Shown in pieces: positions 55,250-63,072 of a DNA stretch of 64,000 nt. This DNA comes from a virus. Where the stretch lies: IMG/VR virus record IMGVR_UViG_3300046011_010118, positions 1 to 64,000 of that record; one strand, 5' to 3'. Under the pieces are notes generated by a model that had not been told where the DNA came from, did no database searches, and worked only from the letters and a program-made list of their open reading frames with translations. Within the stretch, counting starts at the first letter, position 1, and every line of letters begins with the position of its first letter. Position numbers and translations under genes: made by a program.

Positions 55250-56020
55250 TTATGGCGCTGGTTCAAATCCAATTGGTGGTGGAAGTATTATATCTCCTCT
55301 TCCTGGGCTAGGCCCCCATCCCCCTTCATTCAAATATTGATAATATACATTAAAGTATCCTTTATTATATAAAGCAGTATATAATTGGTATGTAAAAACA
55401 CTATCAAAAACTGTTGAAGGAGGTGGATCAGAAGCATTACCTACACTATAATTTACTGGGTTGAAATTACTAAATAATGGCCATCCTTGAACAGAACATA
55501 AAGCTCCTTGAGTACATACCTCGCTACACATTTGCATAAAGTCTTTTAAAAGCTTTTCATTTCCTATTTCATCATACATGCTATAATATACACCATGAAC
55601 ACCATATCCACCAAGTTGAGGCATTATATCTCTCCAATCTCCATTATATATGTTAATTTGTGTTTCCGTTCCTAATTCTCCTTGTAATTGGGCCCAGTAA
55701 AGAGCATTAGTATATAATTCATCATTTATTTCAATACAGGTGTATGATCTAACTCCCATATCAATAAATTTTTGAGCGCTATATCCAAAACCAAACCCTA
55801 TTTCTAAAATATTATTTTCTCTAGGATAATTATTAGAACCGTTTGCTATTGTATATGCTGATTCTATTTCCATATTATAAAATCCTTGATGCATCATAGG
55901 ATTAACATTTACTTGTTGATCAATTGCAGGATTATATTTAGTATAATATGCTTTTTTATCAGCAGCTGATTGAATAATGTTAATAGAATTATATTTTTTA
56001 TATTCTGGGCTTAAAGGCAT
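55250..56020 (-). CDS. SAM-binding methyltransferase-fold protein
   Basis: 256 residues. ILEIGFGFGYSAQKFIDMG near residue 70 is motif I, TCIEINDELYTNAL follows, and NIYNGDWRDIMPQLGG near 120 is the post-motif region, like arginine/guanidinoacetate or spermidine synthase-type folds. The C-terminus is Pro/Gly-rich (GWGPSPGRGDIILPPPIGFE). In a fibre block it may modify a structural protein. 14-nt gap to the repeat protein. Confidence 0.7.
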   Translation of the reverse strand: MPLSPEYKKYNSINIIQSAADKKAYYTKYNPAIDQQVNVNPMMHQGFYNMEIESAYTIANGSNNYPRENNILEIGFGFGYSAQKFIDMGVRSYTCIEINDELYTNALYWAQLQGELGTETQINIYNGDWRDIMPQLGGYGVHGVYYSMYDEIGNEKLLKDFMQMCSEVCTQGALCSVQGWPLFSNFNPVNYSVGNASDPPPSTVFDSVFTYQLYTALYNKGYFNVYYQYLNEGGWGPSPGRGDIILPPPIGFEPAP

Positions 56021-56034
56021 AATTTAATTTAATT

Positions 56035-59000
56035 TTATACACAATATAGATATCCAAGTTTACCTGTATAAACTGTAATTGCTATATCTTTATTTGTGGT
56101 ACCTGAATTGATTATAAATTGAGTGCCTAAACAATCTAAATTATCACAATATGTAAAGCTATTAGCAGGGCAAGTACTTGTATCATCAGTAGCATTAAAT
56201 GATATACCAGTAGATCCACATTCTATTACAGCAAATGCTATATCTTGATTTTGGCTTAATGTAACACTACCATTTGATGAACAAACATCAGAAGTAGGAC
56301 AGTCTGCTTGGCCTCCTAAATATTGCCATACACCTCTTCCAGCACATCCATTCAAACGATAATAAATTTCATATCCATTTCCTACACCACTAGTACCTTG
56401 TTTACTATACACGGTAATTGTCACATTTGAAGAAGCTCCTGAAGGTGAAGGTGTAGGTGTAACTGAAGGTGTTGCAGTAATACTTGGGGTAGGTGTTATA
56501 CTAGGTGTTGCTGTTCTAGTAGGTGTTGGAGTAATACTTGGTGTAGTTGTTCTTGTTGGTGTTGATGTTATACTTGGTGTAATTGTTCTAGTTGGTGTTG
56601 ATGTTATACTTGGTGTAATTGTTCTAGTTGGTGTAATTGATGGAGTTGGTGTAATTGATGGAGTTGCAGTTCTAGAAGGCGTTGATGTTATACTTGGTGT
56701 AATACTTCTACTAGGAGTAATACTTGGTGTAGCTGTAATACTTGGAGTAGGTGTTATACTCGGAGTAGAAGTTATACTAGGTGTAATAGTACGTGTTGGT
56801 GTGATTGACGGTGTTGCCGTAATTGACGGTGTTGGCGTAATCGACGGTGTAGAAGTAATTGACGGTGTTATTGTTCTAGTAGGAGTAATACTCGGAGTAG
56901 CCGTAATTGTTGGTGTTGGTGTTATACTCGGAGTAGAAGTAATACTAGGAGTAATTGTTACAGATGGTGTAATTGTTCTAGTAGGTGTTATACTCGGAGT
57001 AGCAGTAATTGTTGGAGTAGGGGTAATACTTGGAGTTACAGTTACACTAGGAGTAATTGTTCTAGTAGGTGTTATACTCGGAGTAGCAGTAATTGTTGGT
57101 GTTGGTGTTATTGACGGTGTTACAGTAACACTTGGTGTAATTGTAGCTGTTGGAGTAATACTCGGTGTTGCTGTTATTGATGGAGTAGCAGTAATCGATG
57201 GTGTTACAGTTACACTAGGAGTAATTGTAGCTGTTGGAGTAATACTGGGAGTTGCAGTTATACTTGGTGTAATTGTAACACTAGGTGTAATTGTTCTTGT
57301 TGGAGTAATACTCGGTGTTGCTGTAATCGATGGAGTAATTGTTACACTAGGAGTAATTGTACTTGTAGGTGTAATTGTTACCGAAGGAGTTATAGTAGAC
57401 GTTGGTGTAATACTTGGTGTTACTGTTACAGATGGAGTAACTGTCACTGTCACAGACGGAGTAATGCTTGGTGTTACTGTTACTGAAGGAGTAATTGTGG
57501 CTGTAACTGAAGGTGTTACTGAAGGCGTTACAGTAACTGATGGTGTAATAGTAACAGTTGGAGTTATAGTACGAGTTGGAGTAATTGAAGGAGTAACTGT
57601 AACTGATGGAGTAACGGTTACACTAGGTGTAATTGTAACTGAAGGAGTTATAGTTGAAGTTGGTGTTATAGAAGGAGTTACTGTTACAGAAGGTGTAACT
57701 GTAACTGTTACTGATGGTGTAATACTAGGAGTAACGGTAACTGAAGGTGTGATAGTAGCTGTTACTGAAGGTGTAACTGTTATACTTGGAGTTACAGTAG
57801 CTGTCACAGATGGAGTAATACTCGGTGTTACAGTAACTGATGGTGTAATAGTAGATGTTGGTGTTATTGTTCTAGTAGGAGTAATACTTGGAGTTACTGT
57901 TACACTAGGTGTCACTGTAACAGAAGGTGTTACTGTAGAAGTCGGTGTTATAGAAGGAGTAACAGTTACGCTAGGTGTAATAGTAGAAGTTGGAGTAATT
58001 GTAGGTGTTACTGTTACAGAAGGTGTAACTGTGACTGTTGGAGTAACTGTTACTGAAGGTGTTATTGTTCTAGTAGGAGTAATACTTGGAGTTACTGTTA
58101 CTGAAGGTGTTATGGTTACTGTTACAGATGGAGTAATGCTTGGTGTTACTGTTACACTAGGAGTTACTGTTGCTGTTACAGATGGAGTTACTGTTACTGA
58201 AGGTGTAACTGTAACTGTTACAGATGGAGTAATAGAAGGAGTTATAGTAACAGATGGGGTAATTGTTCTAGTAGGAGTAATACTAGGAGTTACAGTAACA
58301 GAAGGAGTTACAGTAGCTGTTGGAGTTACTGTACTTGAAGGTGTAATTGTTGTTGTTGGTGTGATTGAAGGAGTAATTGTTACACTAGGTGTTACTGTTA
58401 TAGTTGGTGTAGCAGTTATACTAGGTGTTACTGTAACTGTTGGTGTTATACTAGGTGTGGCAGTAATACTCGGTGTTACAGTAACAGATGGAGTAATAGT
58501 AACAGATGGTGTAATTGTAGAAGTTGGTGTTATAGAAGGAGTGACAGTTACACTAGGTGATATTGTTGCTGTTATAGAAGGAGTAACAGTTACACTAGGG
58601 GTAATAGTAGCCGTTACAGATGGAGTTACAGTTACACTTGGAGTTACAGTAGCTGTTACTGAAGGTGTAACTGAAGGAGTAATTGTAGAAGTTGGAGTAA
58701 TACTTGGAGTTATAGTCACACTAGGAGTAACAGTAACTGTTGGAGTTACAGTTGAAGAAGGTGTAATAGTAACTGTAGGAGTGATGCTTGGTGTTACTGT
58801 CACAGATGGTGTTACAGTAGATGTAGGTGTCACTGTTACTGAAGGTGTAACTGTGCTTGTAGGTGTAATGCTTGGAGTAACAGTACTAGTAGGTGTAATT
58901 GTTCTTGTAGGTGTAATTGATGGAGTTACAGTCACACTAGGAGTAATAGTAACAGAAGGTGTTACAGTTGCTGATGGTGTGATTGTTGAAGTTGGAGTAA

Positions 59001-59559
59001 TTGTAGGTGTTACTGTTACACTAGGTGTAACGGTAACTGTTGCAGAAGGAGTTATAGAAGGTGTAACTGTAGCTGTTGGCGTTATAGTAGTAGTTACAGA
59101 TGGAGTAACAGTTGCGCTAGGTGTTACAGTAACAGTTACGCTAGGTGTTATAGTTGGAGTAACAGTTACTGATGGAGTAACAGTAGCAGTTACAGATGGA
59201 GTTATGGTCGCGCTAGGTGTCACTGTTACTGAAGGTGTAACTGTAGCTGTTGGCGTTATACTTGGGGTAACTGTTACGCTTGGAGTAGCAGTAATAGAAG
59301 GAGTAATTGTTACTGTTGGTGTTATTGTTGCCGATGGTGTTACAGTAAACGATGGAGTAATGGTAACAGTTGGGGTTATAGACGGGGTAGCCGTTATACT
59401 CGGAGTAACAGTAACAGACGGTGTTACAGTTGCTGTTACTGTTGGAGTCGGAGTAATACTAGGAGATACGAGAAAAGATAGTTTAAATTCGCCACTATCA
59501 TTATTGTTAACTAATCTAAAGTTACCTCCCCCACCTGTGTTTGATAGTGTCAATGGCAT
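56035..59559 (-). CDS. giant Ser/Thr/Pro repeat surface protein with Cys-rich C-terminal domain
   Basis: 1,174 residues. A short head (MPLTLSNTGGGGNFRLVNNN, ending FKLSFLVSP) is followed by about 1,000 residues of six-residue-type units such as TPSVTV, TPSITP, TPTVTI and, near the end, TPTRTI, then a 135-residue domain with VTITVYSKQGTSGVGNGYEI, eight or more Cys and a hydrophobic end. This is like a stiff, mucin-like or PT-rich linker holding a distal domain. Ser/Thr make up about half of the repeats, a good substrate for glycosylation. Acceptor of the phage glycosyltransferases is a hypothesis. The reverse strand also lacks stops here because of codon bias. Confidence 0.8.
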   Translation of the reverse strand: MPLTLSNTGGGGNFRLVNNNDSGEFKLSFLVSPSITPTPTVTATVTPSVTVTPSITATPSITPTVTITPSFTVTPSATITPTVTITPSITATPSVTVTPSITPTATVTPSVTVTPSATITPSVTATVTPSVTVTPTITPSVTVTVTPSATVTPSVTTTITPTATVTPSITPSATVTVTPSVTVTPTITPTSTITPSATVTPSVTITPSVTVTPSITPTRTITPTSTVTPSITPTSTVTPSVTVTPTSTVTPSVTVTPSITPTVTITPSSTVTPTVTVTPSVTITPSITPTSTITPSVTPSVTATVTPSVTVTPSVTATITPSVTVTPSITATISPSVTVTPSITPTSTITPSVTITPSVTVTPSITATPSITPTVTVTPSITATPTITVTPSVTITPSITPTTTITPSSTVTPTATVTPSVTVTPSITPTRTITPSVTITPSITPSVTVTVTPSVTVTPSVTATVTPSVTVTPSITPSVTVTITPSVTVTPSITPTRTITPSVTVTPTVTVTPSVTVTPTITPTSTITPSVTVTPSITPTSTVTPSVTVTPSVTVTPSITPTRTITPTSTITPSVTVTPSITPSVTATVTPSITVTPSVTATITPSVTVTPSITPSVTVTVTPSVTVTPSITPTSTITPSVTITPSVTVTPSVTVTPSITPTRTITPTVTITPSVTVTPSVTPSVTATITPSVTVTPSITPSVTVTVTPSVTVTPSITPTSTITPSVTITPTSTITPSVTITPSITATPSITPTRTITPSVTITPSITATPSITPTATITPSVTVTPSITATPSITATPSITPTATITPSVTVTPSITPTPTITATPSITPTRTITPSVTVTPSITPTPTITATPSITPTRTITPSVTITPSITSTPSITPTPTITATPSITPTRTITPSITSTPSITPTPSITATPSITPTRTITPSITSTPSITPTPSITATPSITPSRSITPSITSTPSRTATPSITPTPSITPTRTITPSITSTPTRTITPSITSTPTRTTTPSITPTPTRTATPSITPTPSITATPSVTPTPSPSGASSNVTITVYSKQGTSGVGNGYEIYYRLNGCAGRGVWQYLGGQADCPTSDVCSSNGSVTLSQNQDIAFAVIECGSTGISFNATDDTSTCPANSFTYCDNLDCLGTQFIINSGTTNKDIAITVYTGKLGYLYCV
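56440..59466 (-). repeat. 3-kb minisatellite encoding (T/S)P(S/T)(V/I)T repeats
   Basis: Continuous array with a basic 18-nt (six-codon) period and 12-nt variants, in which synonymous third positions vary between copies so that few long identical stretches exist. The arginine variant (TRTI) is spread through the array but is denser toward the C-terminal end. Boundaries are approximate. Confidence 0.85.
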
Positions 59560-59562
59560 GCA

Positions 59563-59571
59563 TATAAATAT
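59563..59571 (-). promoter_or_regulatory. late-type promoter-like 9-mer ATATTTATA
   Basis: Exact copy only 4 nt before the ATG of the repeat protein and within the end of the phosphoribosyltransferase region. The very short distance to the start is unusual; it may act with a leaderless or near-leaderless transcript, or be coincidental. Confidence 0.35.
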
Positions 59572-59572
59572 T

Positions 59573-59980
59573 CTACTTTAGCAAATAATCAGCTACGGAC
59601 TTACTGTCTTTATTTTCCCAAGGATACACTATCCATTCGTTTTCATAAGCAATTTCCCAAAAGTAGTCTGGTTGGTATTCAGATGATTGTTTCCAGTGTA
59701 AAGTAGCTGTATAGATATTTTCTTCAAATTTAAATTGTTTTAATGTTCTACCTGTATCACTGATATCATCTACAATTAAAATATTTCCAAATATATTTTT
59801 TATATTAGCTTGAGACACGAATGGAATACCTAATCTATGAGATAGCATAACTGCTGGAATTAAACCTCCACGAGGTAATCCTCCAACAGCATTAATTTTA
59901 ATTTCACTACTATTAATACTAGCAATTATTCTATTAATTGCTCTATCAATATCATTCCAAGTTAAAAATCGTCTGTCCAT
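59573..59980 (-). CDS. phosphoribosyltransferase
   Basis: 135 residues. NAVGGLPRGGLIPAVMLSHR near residue 31 and ILIVDDISDTGRTLKQF near 67, the PRPP-binding motif. The compact form resembles xanthine/guanine phosphoribosyltransferase (Gpt), so purine salvage from host breakdown products is likely. It overlaps folE by one base. Confidence 0.82.
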   Translation of the reverse strand: MDRRFLTWNDIDRAINRIIASINSSEIKINAVGGLPRGGLIPAVMLSHRLGIPFVSQANIKNIFGNILIVDDISDTGRTLKQFKFEENIYTATLHWKQSSEYQPDYFWEIAYENEWIVYPWENKDSKSVADYLLK

Positions 59981-60705
59981 TATTTATATCCTTCCATATT
60001 TAATTTTAACATTTCCATTACTTCCATTTTTGCTGTACGGCTATGATCTGCAAATACACCTGATACTTCACTTGTAACCATACTAGCTCCAAAGTGTTTT
60101 ACACCTCTACAACTAACACAGTTGTGGTATGAATGAATTACTACCATTACGTTTTCAGTTTCAGCTACTGCTTGAATAGCATTATGGACAGCAACTGTAA
60201 GTTGTTCTTGAATAGCACCTCTACGAGCAAAATGCTCTACAATACGATTTAATTTACTTAAACCAACTACTTTACCATCAGCTCCAGGAATATAAGCAAC
60301 GTGTGCTTTACCTAGAATAGCTTGGTGGTGATGTGAACACATACTAACAATAGGAATATCTCTTTCCAATACAATACCAGCATAACCATCACTTGGAAAG
60401 GCTGTAATATCAGTAGGTAAATTATATCTACCAGCCCATAAATCAAATACATAGGCTTTAGCTACACGACGAGGAGTTTCCATACTATTAGGATCATTTT
60501 CCCAATCAACACCAAGTGCTGTTAAAAACTGTCCATATGCTTTTTCAGCGTTAGCTACTATACCCCATTTTTCATCGTCACTTAAAGAACGATGATATCC
60601 ATCTTCAAGTAATGACTTTAAATGAGTTGAAATACCGTTAGCAAAACCAGGTTGTGCTGTTTCTAGAGTTTCGGCGTTCGCAATTTTTCTGCGTTTGTTT
60701 TCCAT
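59980..60705 (-). CDS. folE: GTP cyclohydrolase I
   Basis: 241 residues. PRRVAKAYVFDLW near residue 77, IPIVSMCSHHHQAILGKAHV near 113 and YHNCVSCRGVKHFGASMVTS near 188 place the zinc ligands (Cys, His, Cys) and catalytic His. It opens GTP to 7,8-dihydroneopterin triphosphate, the first step of folate and of 7-deazaguanine synthesis. In phages FolE often belongs to preQ0-type DNA modification, but no queC, queD, queE or dpdA gene is visible here, so folate supply for ThyX is an alternative. Confidence 0.93.
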   Translation of the reverse strand: MENKRRKIANAETLETAQPGFANGISTHLKSLLEDGYHRSLSDDEKWGIVANAEKAYGQFLTALGVDWENDPNSMETPRRVAKAYVFDLWAGRYNLPTDITAFPSDGYAGIVLERDIPIVSMCSHHHQAILGKAHVAYIPGADGKVVGLSKLNRIVEHFARRGAIQEQLTVAVHNAIQAVAETENVMVVIHSYHNCVSCRGVKHFGASMVTSEVSGVFADHSRTAKMEVMEMLKLNMEGYK

Positions 60706-60772
60706 TTATATAACTTTTATTTTGTAACTGTAAATATAAGACTATTTTTTTGGTCTATCAAATTTTCTTGGA

Positions 60773-61003
60773 TTAATTGTACATTTCGTAAATTCTATTA
60801 ATTACGTCTGTATCAGTCCATTGCCCAATAGCATCATAAGTAGAACCACTCCATAAAGTAATAACTCCAATTTCTTTAGTTTGAGCTTGTACTCTTTTAG
60901 CTTCTGGATAATCTACTATGAGATTAACATTAATTATTTGAGTTGTTACTGATTGTTGAGGTACGGTAACGATGTTTTTTGGGGTTGAAAAATCTACTTG
61001 CAT
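60773..61003 (-). CDS. hypothetical protein
   Basis: 76 residues, beta-rich (NIVTVPQQSVTTQIINVNLI, GVITLWSGSTYDAIGQW). Not recognised. Location among fibre and lysis genes suggests a structural or accessory role. Confidence 0.5.
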   Translation of the reverse strand: MQVDFSTPKNIVTVPQQSVTTQIINVNLIVDYPEAKRVQAQTKEIGVITLWSGSTYDAIGQWTDTDVINRIYEMYN

Positions 61004-61015
61004 TTTTTATGTTTT

Positions 61016-61609
61016 TTATTTTAATAACTCGTAATATTCTTTGAAGTGTTTTTGACGATCAGCTAATCCAATTGTACCACCGTTAACACATTTAGTAACA
61101 GCTAATACAGAAGCATCAGATGCATCTTTACATTTTGTGAGGCAATTTTTAGAGAAGAACCAAGCAGCAGATAATAGCGGATACTTAGTTGCTACTAAAT
61201 CAGGATTTGCAGCAATGTCTTCATTAATTGCTTTACCAAATGCAGTGTAGTTTTGTTTACCTGTTAATTGGATATAACCACGTCCACGGAATTTAAATCC
61301 TTCACCTGATGCTTCATCACCATTACCCATACGAGATGCATAAACGCGATTAGCAATTTTTTCAGGTTTGCGTTGATATTGTTCAGCTAATACAGGAGTT
61401 GGGAAATATTTTTTAAATATACCCTGTAAGCCCTTAGCGCTATAGTTTAAATTTTCATTTACAACACGGAATCCACCTGATTCATGTCCACATTGTGCTA
61501 AAAAGTGTGCTAATTTCACAGCAGTGTCAATTTTGAATGTATTTATTACACCCGGAATCTGCTCAATTACTTTGTCAGGAATATGCCCTTTTAATTTATT
61601 TAAATCCAT
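61016..61609 (-). CDS. endolysin, GH19 chitinase-like lysozyme
   Basis: 197 residues. AHFLAQCGHESGGFR with catalytic Glu43, LQGIFKKYFPTPVLAEQY, ANRVYASRMGNGDEASGEGF and KFRGRGYIQLTGKQNYTAFG, the conserved GH19 core used by many phage endolysins to cut peptidoglycan. No signal peptide, so a holin is expected, but none is clear here. ATATTTATA lies 15 nt upstream (61624-61632). Confidence 0.9.
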   Translation of the reverse strand: MDLNKLKGHIPDKVIEQIPGVINTFKIDTAVKLAHFLAQCGHESGGFRVVNENLNYSAKGLQGIFKKYFPTPVLAEQYQRKPEKIANRVYASRMGNGDEASGEGFKFRGRGYIQLTGKQNYTAFGKAINEDIAANPDLVATKYPLLSAAWFFSKNCLTKCKDASDASVLAVTKCVNGGTIGLADRQKHFKEYYELLK

Positions 61610-61623
61610 AGAGTTGTGTTTAG

Positions 61624-61632
61624 TATAAATAT
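61624..61632 (-). promoter_or_regulatory. late-type promoter-like 9-mer ATATTTATA
   Basis: Exact copy 15 nt before the start of the endolysin gene, in the 29-nt gap after the lectin gene. A late gene is expected here. Confidence 0.5.
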
Positions 61633-61638
61633 TTTAAA

Positions 61639-63072
61639 TTATTGACTTGAATGAGAAAGATTAACATCTCCTAATATGCAATATTTGATATTTTGAGTAA
61701 TATCTGATGTTGTAACATTAAGTGTAAATGATGTTACTGGATTAATAGTGCTGAAATTAGATCTGGTTATTAAATCATAATTAGCAGCTGTAAACCATAA
61801 TACTTTATTTATTAATCTATACCCTGAATTGTGAGCTGCTATTAAATAAGCATCACCTAAATCCAATACTCCATTTTCATTTACATCAGCTGCTTTCCAT
61901 TGTTTGGTTCCTGTCATTACTAAACCTTGAGCAGTAACTGGTGGTGTGCTTTCATTTTGCATTTCATTCCATACTAAAGTAAAATCAGCAGATGTTATAC
62001 CTTGTACTGTTAATGAAGGTACTAATTTATAGGTTGAGTTTTGATTAGGTAAAACAAATGTATAAGTACCATTTGTGGCTACTGTTTTATAATCAACTAA
62101 AACATCATTTCCATTCACTACTCTATAAAGTGTGAGTAATGGTCTTGAACTTAATCCTGCTGGTATTGAAACTGTTCCTGTTAATGTATTTGTGATTGCT
62201 ACTGTGTTAGTAGTATTTGCTGAGTAGAAACCGGTAAATGTAGCGTCTGCTGGGTTAGACCAAGTGCCAAACTCTACAATATATGGATTTGAAAAATAAT
62301 CAGGTAAGTCATTCCAACAACTACCTCCACCCCATTTAGTGACAGCATAATGTTCACCACCTGCATTATTAGGTTCTCCTCCACACCAGTTATTATATTG
62401 ACCAGCTATATTACCTGCTGTTTGCCCATTTTGTGTTTTAATTAAAGTACCATTTTCAGGACCATCATCTATTCTCCAATATCCTTCCTGTAACCTATCT
62501 GATAGGGCAAACCATATATTAGTTTGAGGTACATTAGCTATAATAAAATTTTCCTCATTTGCTGAAGTAATTGTAACTAGATAACCTGTTTGTCCTTTAA
62601 ATGTTTGTTGTGAGGCTAATGTTTTAGCATTTGTGTAAGTAGCCGTTGTTGATATTGGTCTATAAAAGTGACCATTAGTAGCATTGTAATAATATCCCGT
62701 TGGATTAATAGTAGTTGTTACTGATATTTGAACATTACCTGTAGTAGCGCCTGTATTTACTTTTAATGATGCTAAGGCATTATTTACGTTAGCTTGAGTA
62801 CCTGTAAAACTTAAACGTGTTTGATTTGTCCAAGAATTATATCCTGTAGCAAATGATAATCCTGTAGTTGTAGTAATACTAAATGTTACACCAGCTGGTG
62901 GGTTAACAAAACCAATTGATGTTAGTAATGTTTCGGATCCAAATCCATTAATTACAAATCCACTTGCATCTTGTCCACTAACATTTACTTGGTAAGTTCT
63001 ACCTGGTGGCGCAGTTATTGACTGACCAAACAGCATAAAGGGAAATAGTAATATGACCAGTAGTAACCTCAT
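61639..63072 (-). CDS. secreted C-type-lectin protein with dockerin-like motif
   Basis: 477 residues. MRLLLVILLFPFMLFGQSIT is a signal peptide typical of flavobacteria (cleavage after FGQ). Residues about 120-270 form a C-type lectin domain: YLVTITSANEENFIIANV, NIWFALSDRLQEGYWRIDDG, WCGGEPNNAGGEHYAV, GGGSCWNDLPDYFSNPYIVE. Around residue 395 WKAADVNENGVLDLGDAYLI resembles a calcium-binding dockerin-type loop. Binding of host or environmental glycans is likely. No T9SS C-terminal signal is obvious. It overlaps the upstream barrel gene by 4 nt. Confidence 0.75.
   Translation of the reverse strand: MRLLLVILLFPFMLFGQSITAPPGRTYQVNVSGQDASGFVINGFGSETLLTSIGFVNPPAGVTFSITTTTGLSFATGYNSWTNQTRLSFTGTQANVNNALASLKVNTGATTGNVQISVTTTINPTGYYYNATNGHFYRPISTTATYTNAKTLASQQTFKGQTGYLVTITSANEENFIIANVPQTNIWFALSDRLQEGYWRIDDGPENGTLIKTQNGQTAGNIAGQYNNWCGGEPNNAGGEHYAVTKWGGGSCWNDLPDYFSNPYIVEFGTWSNPADATFTGFYSANTTNTVAITNTLTGTVSIPAGLSSRPLLTLYRVVNGNDVLVDYKTVATNGTYTFVLPNQNSTYKLVPSLTVQGITSADFTLVWNEMQNESTPPVTAQGLVMTGTKQWKAADVNENGVLDLGDAYLIAAHNSGYRLINKVLWFTAANYDLITRSNFSTINPVTSFTLNVTTSDITQNIKYCILGDVNLSHSSQ

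Noticed and set aside
56801-59581. A 926-residue plus-strand ORF (GVxVTxGVxV repeats) opposite the Ser/Thr/Pro repeat gene
   Set aside because: The reverse complement of biased Thr/Pro/Ser/Val codons rarely gives stop codons, so a long frame is expected by chance. It has no start signals, runs against the gene direction and ends in unrelated sequence. The minus-strand protein has sensible head and C-terminal domains.
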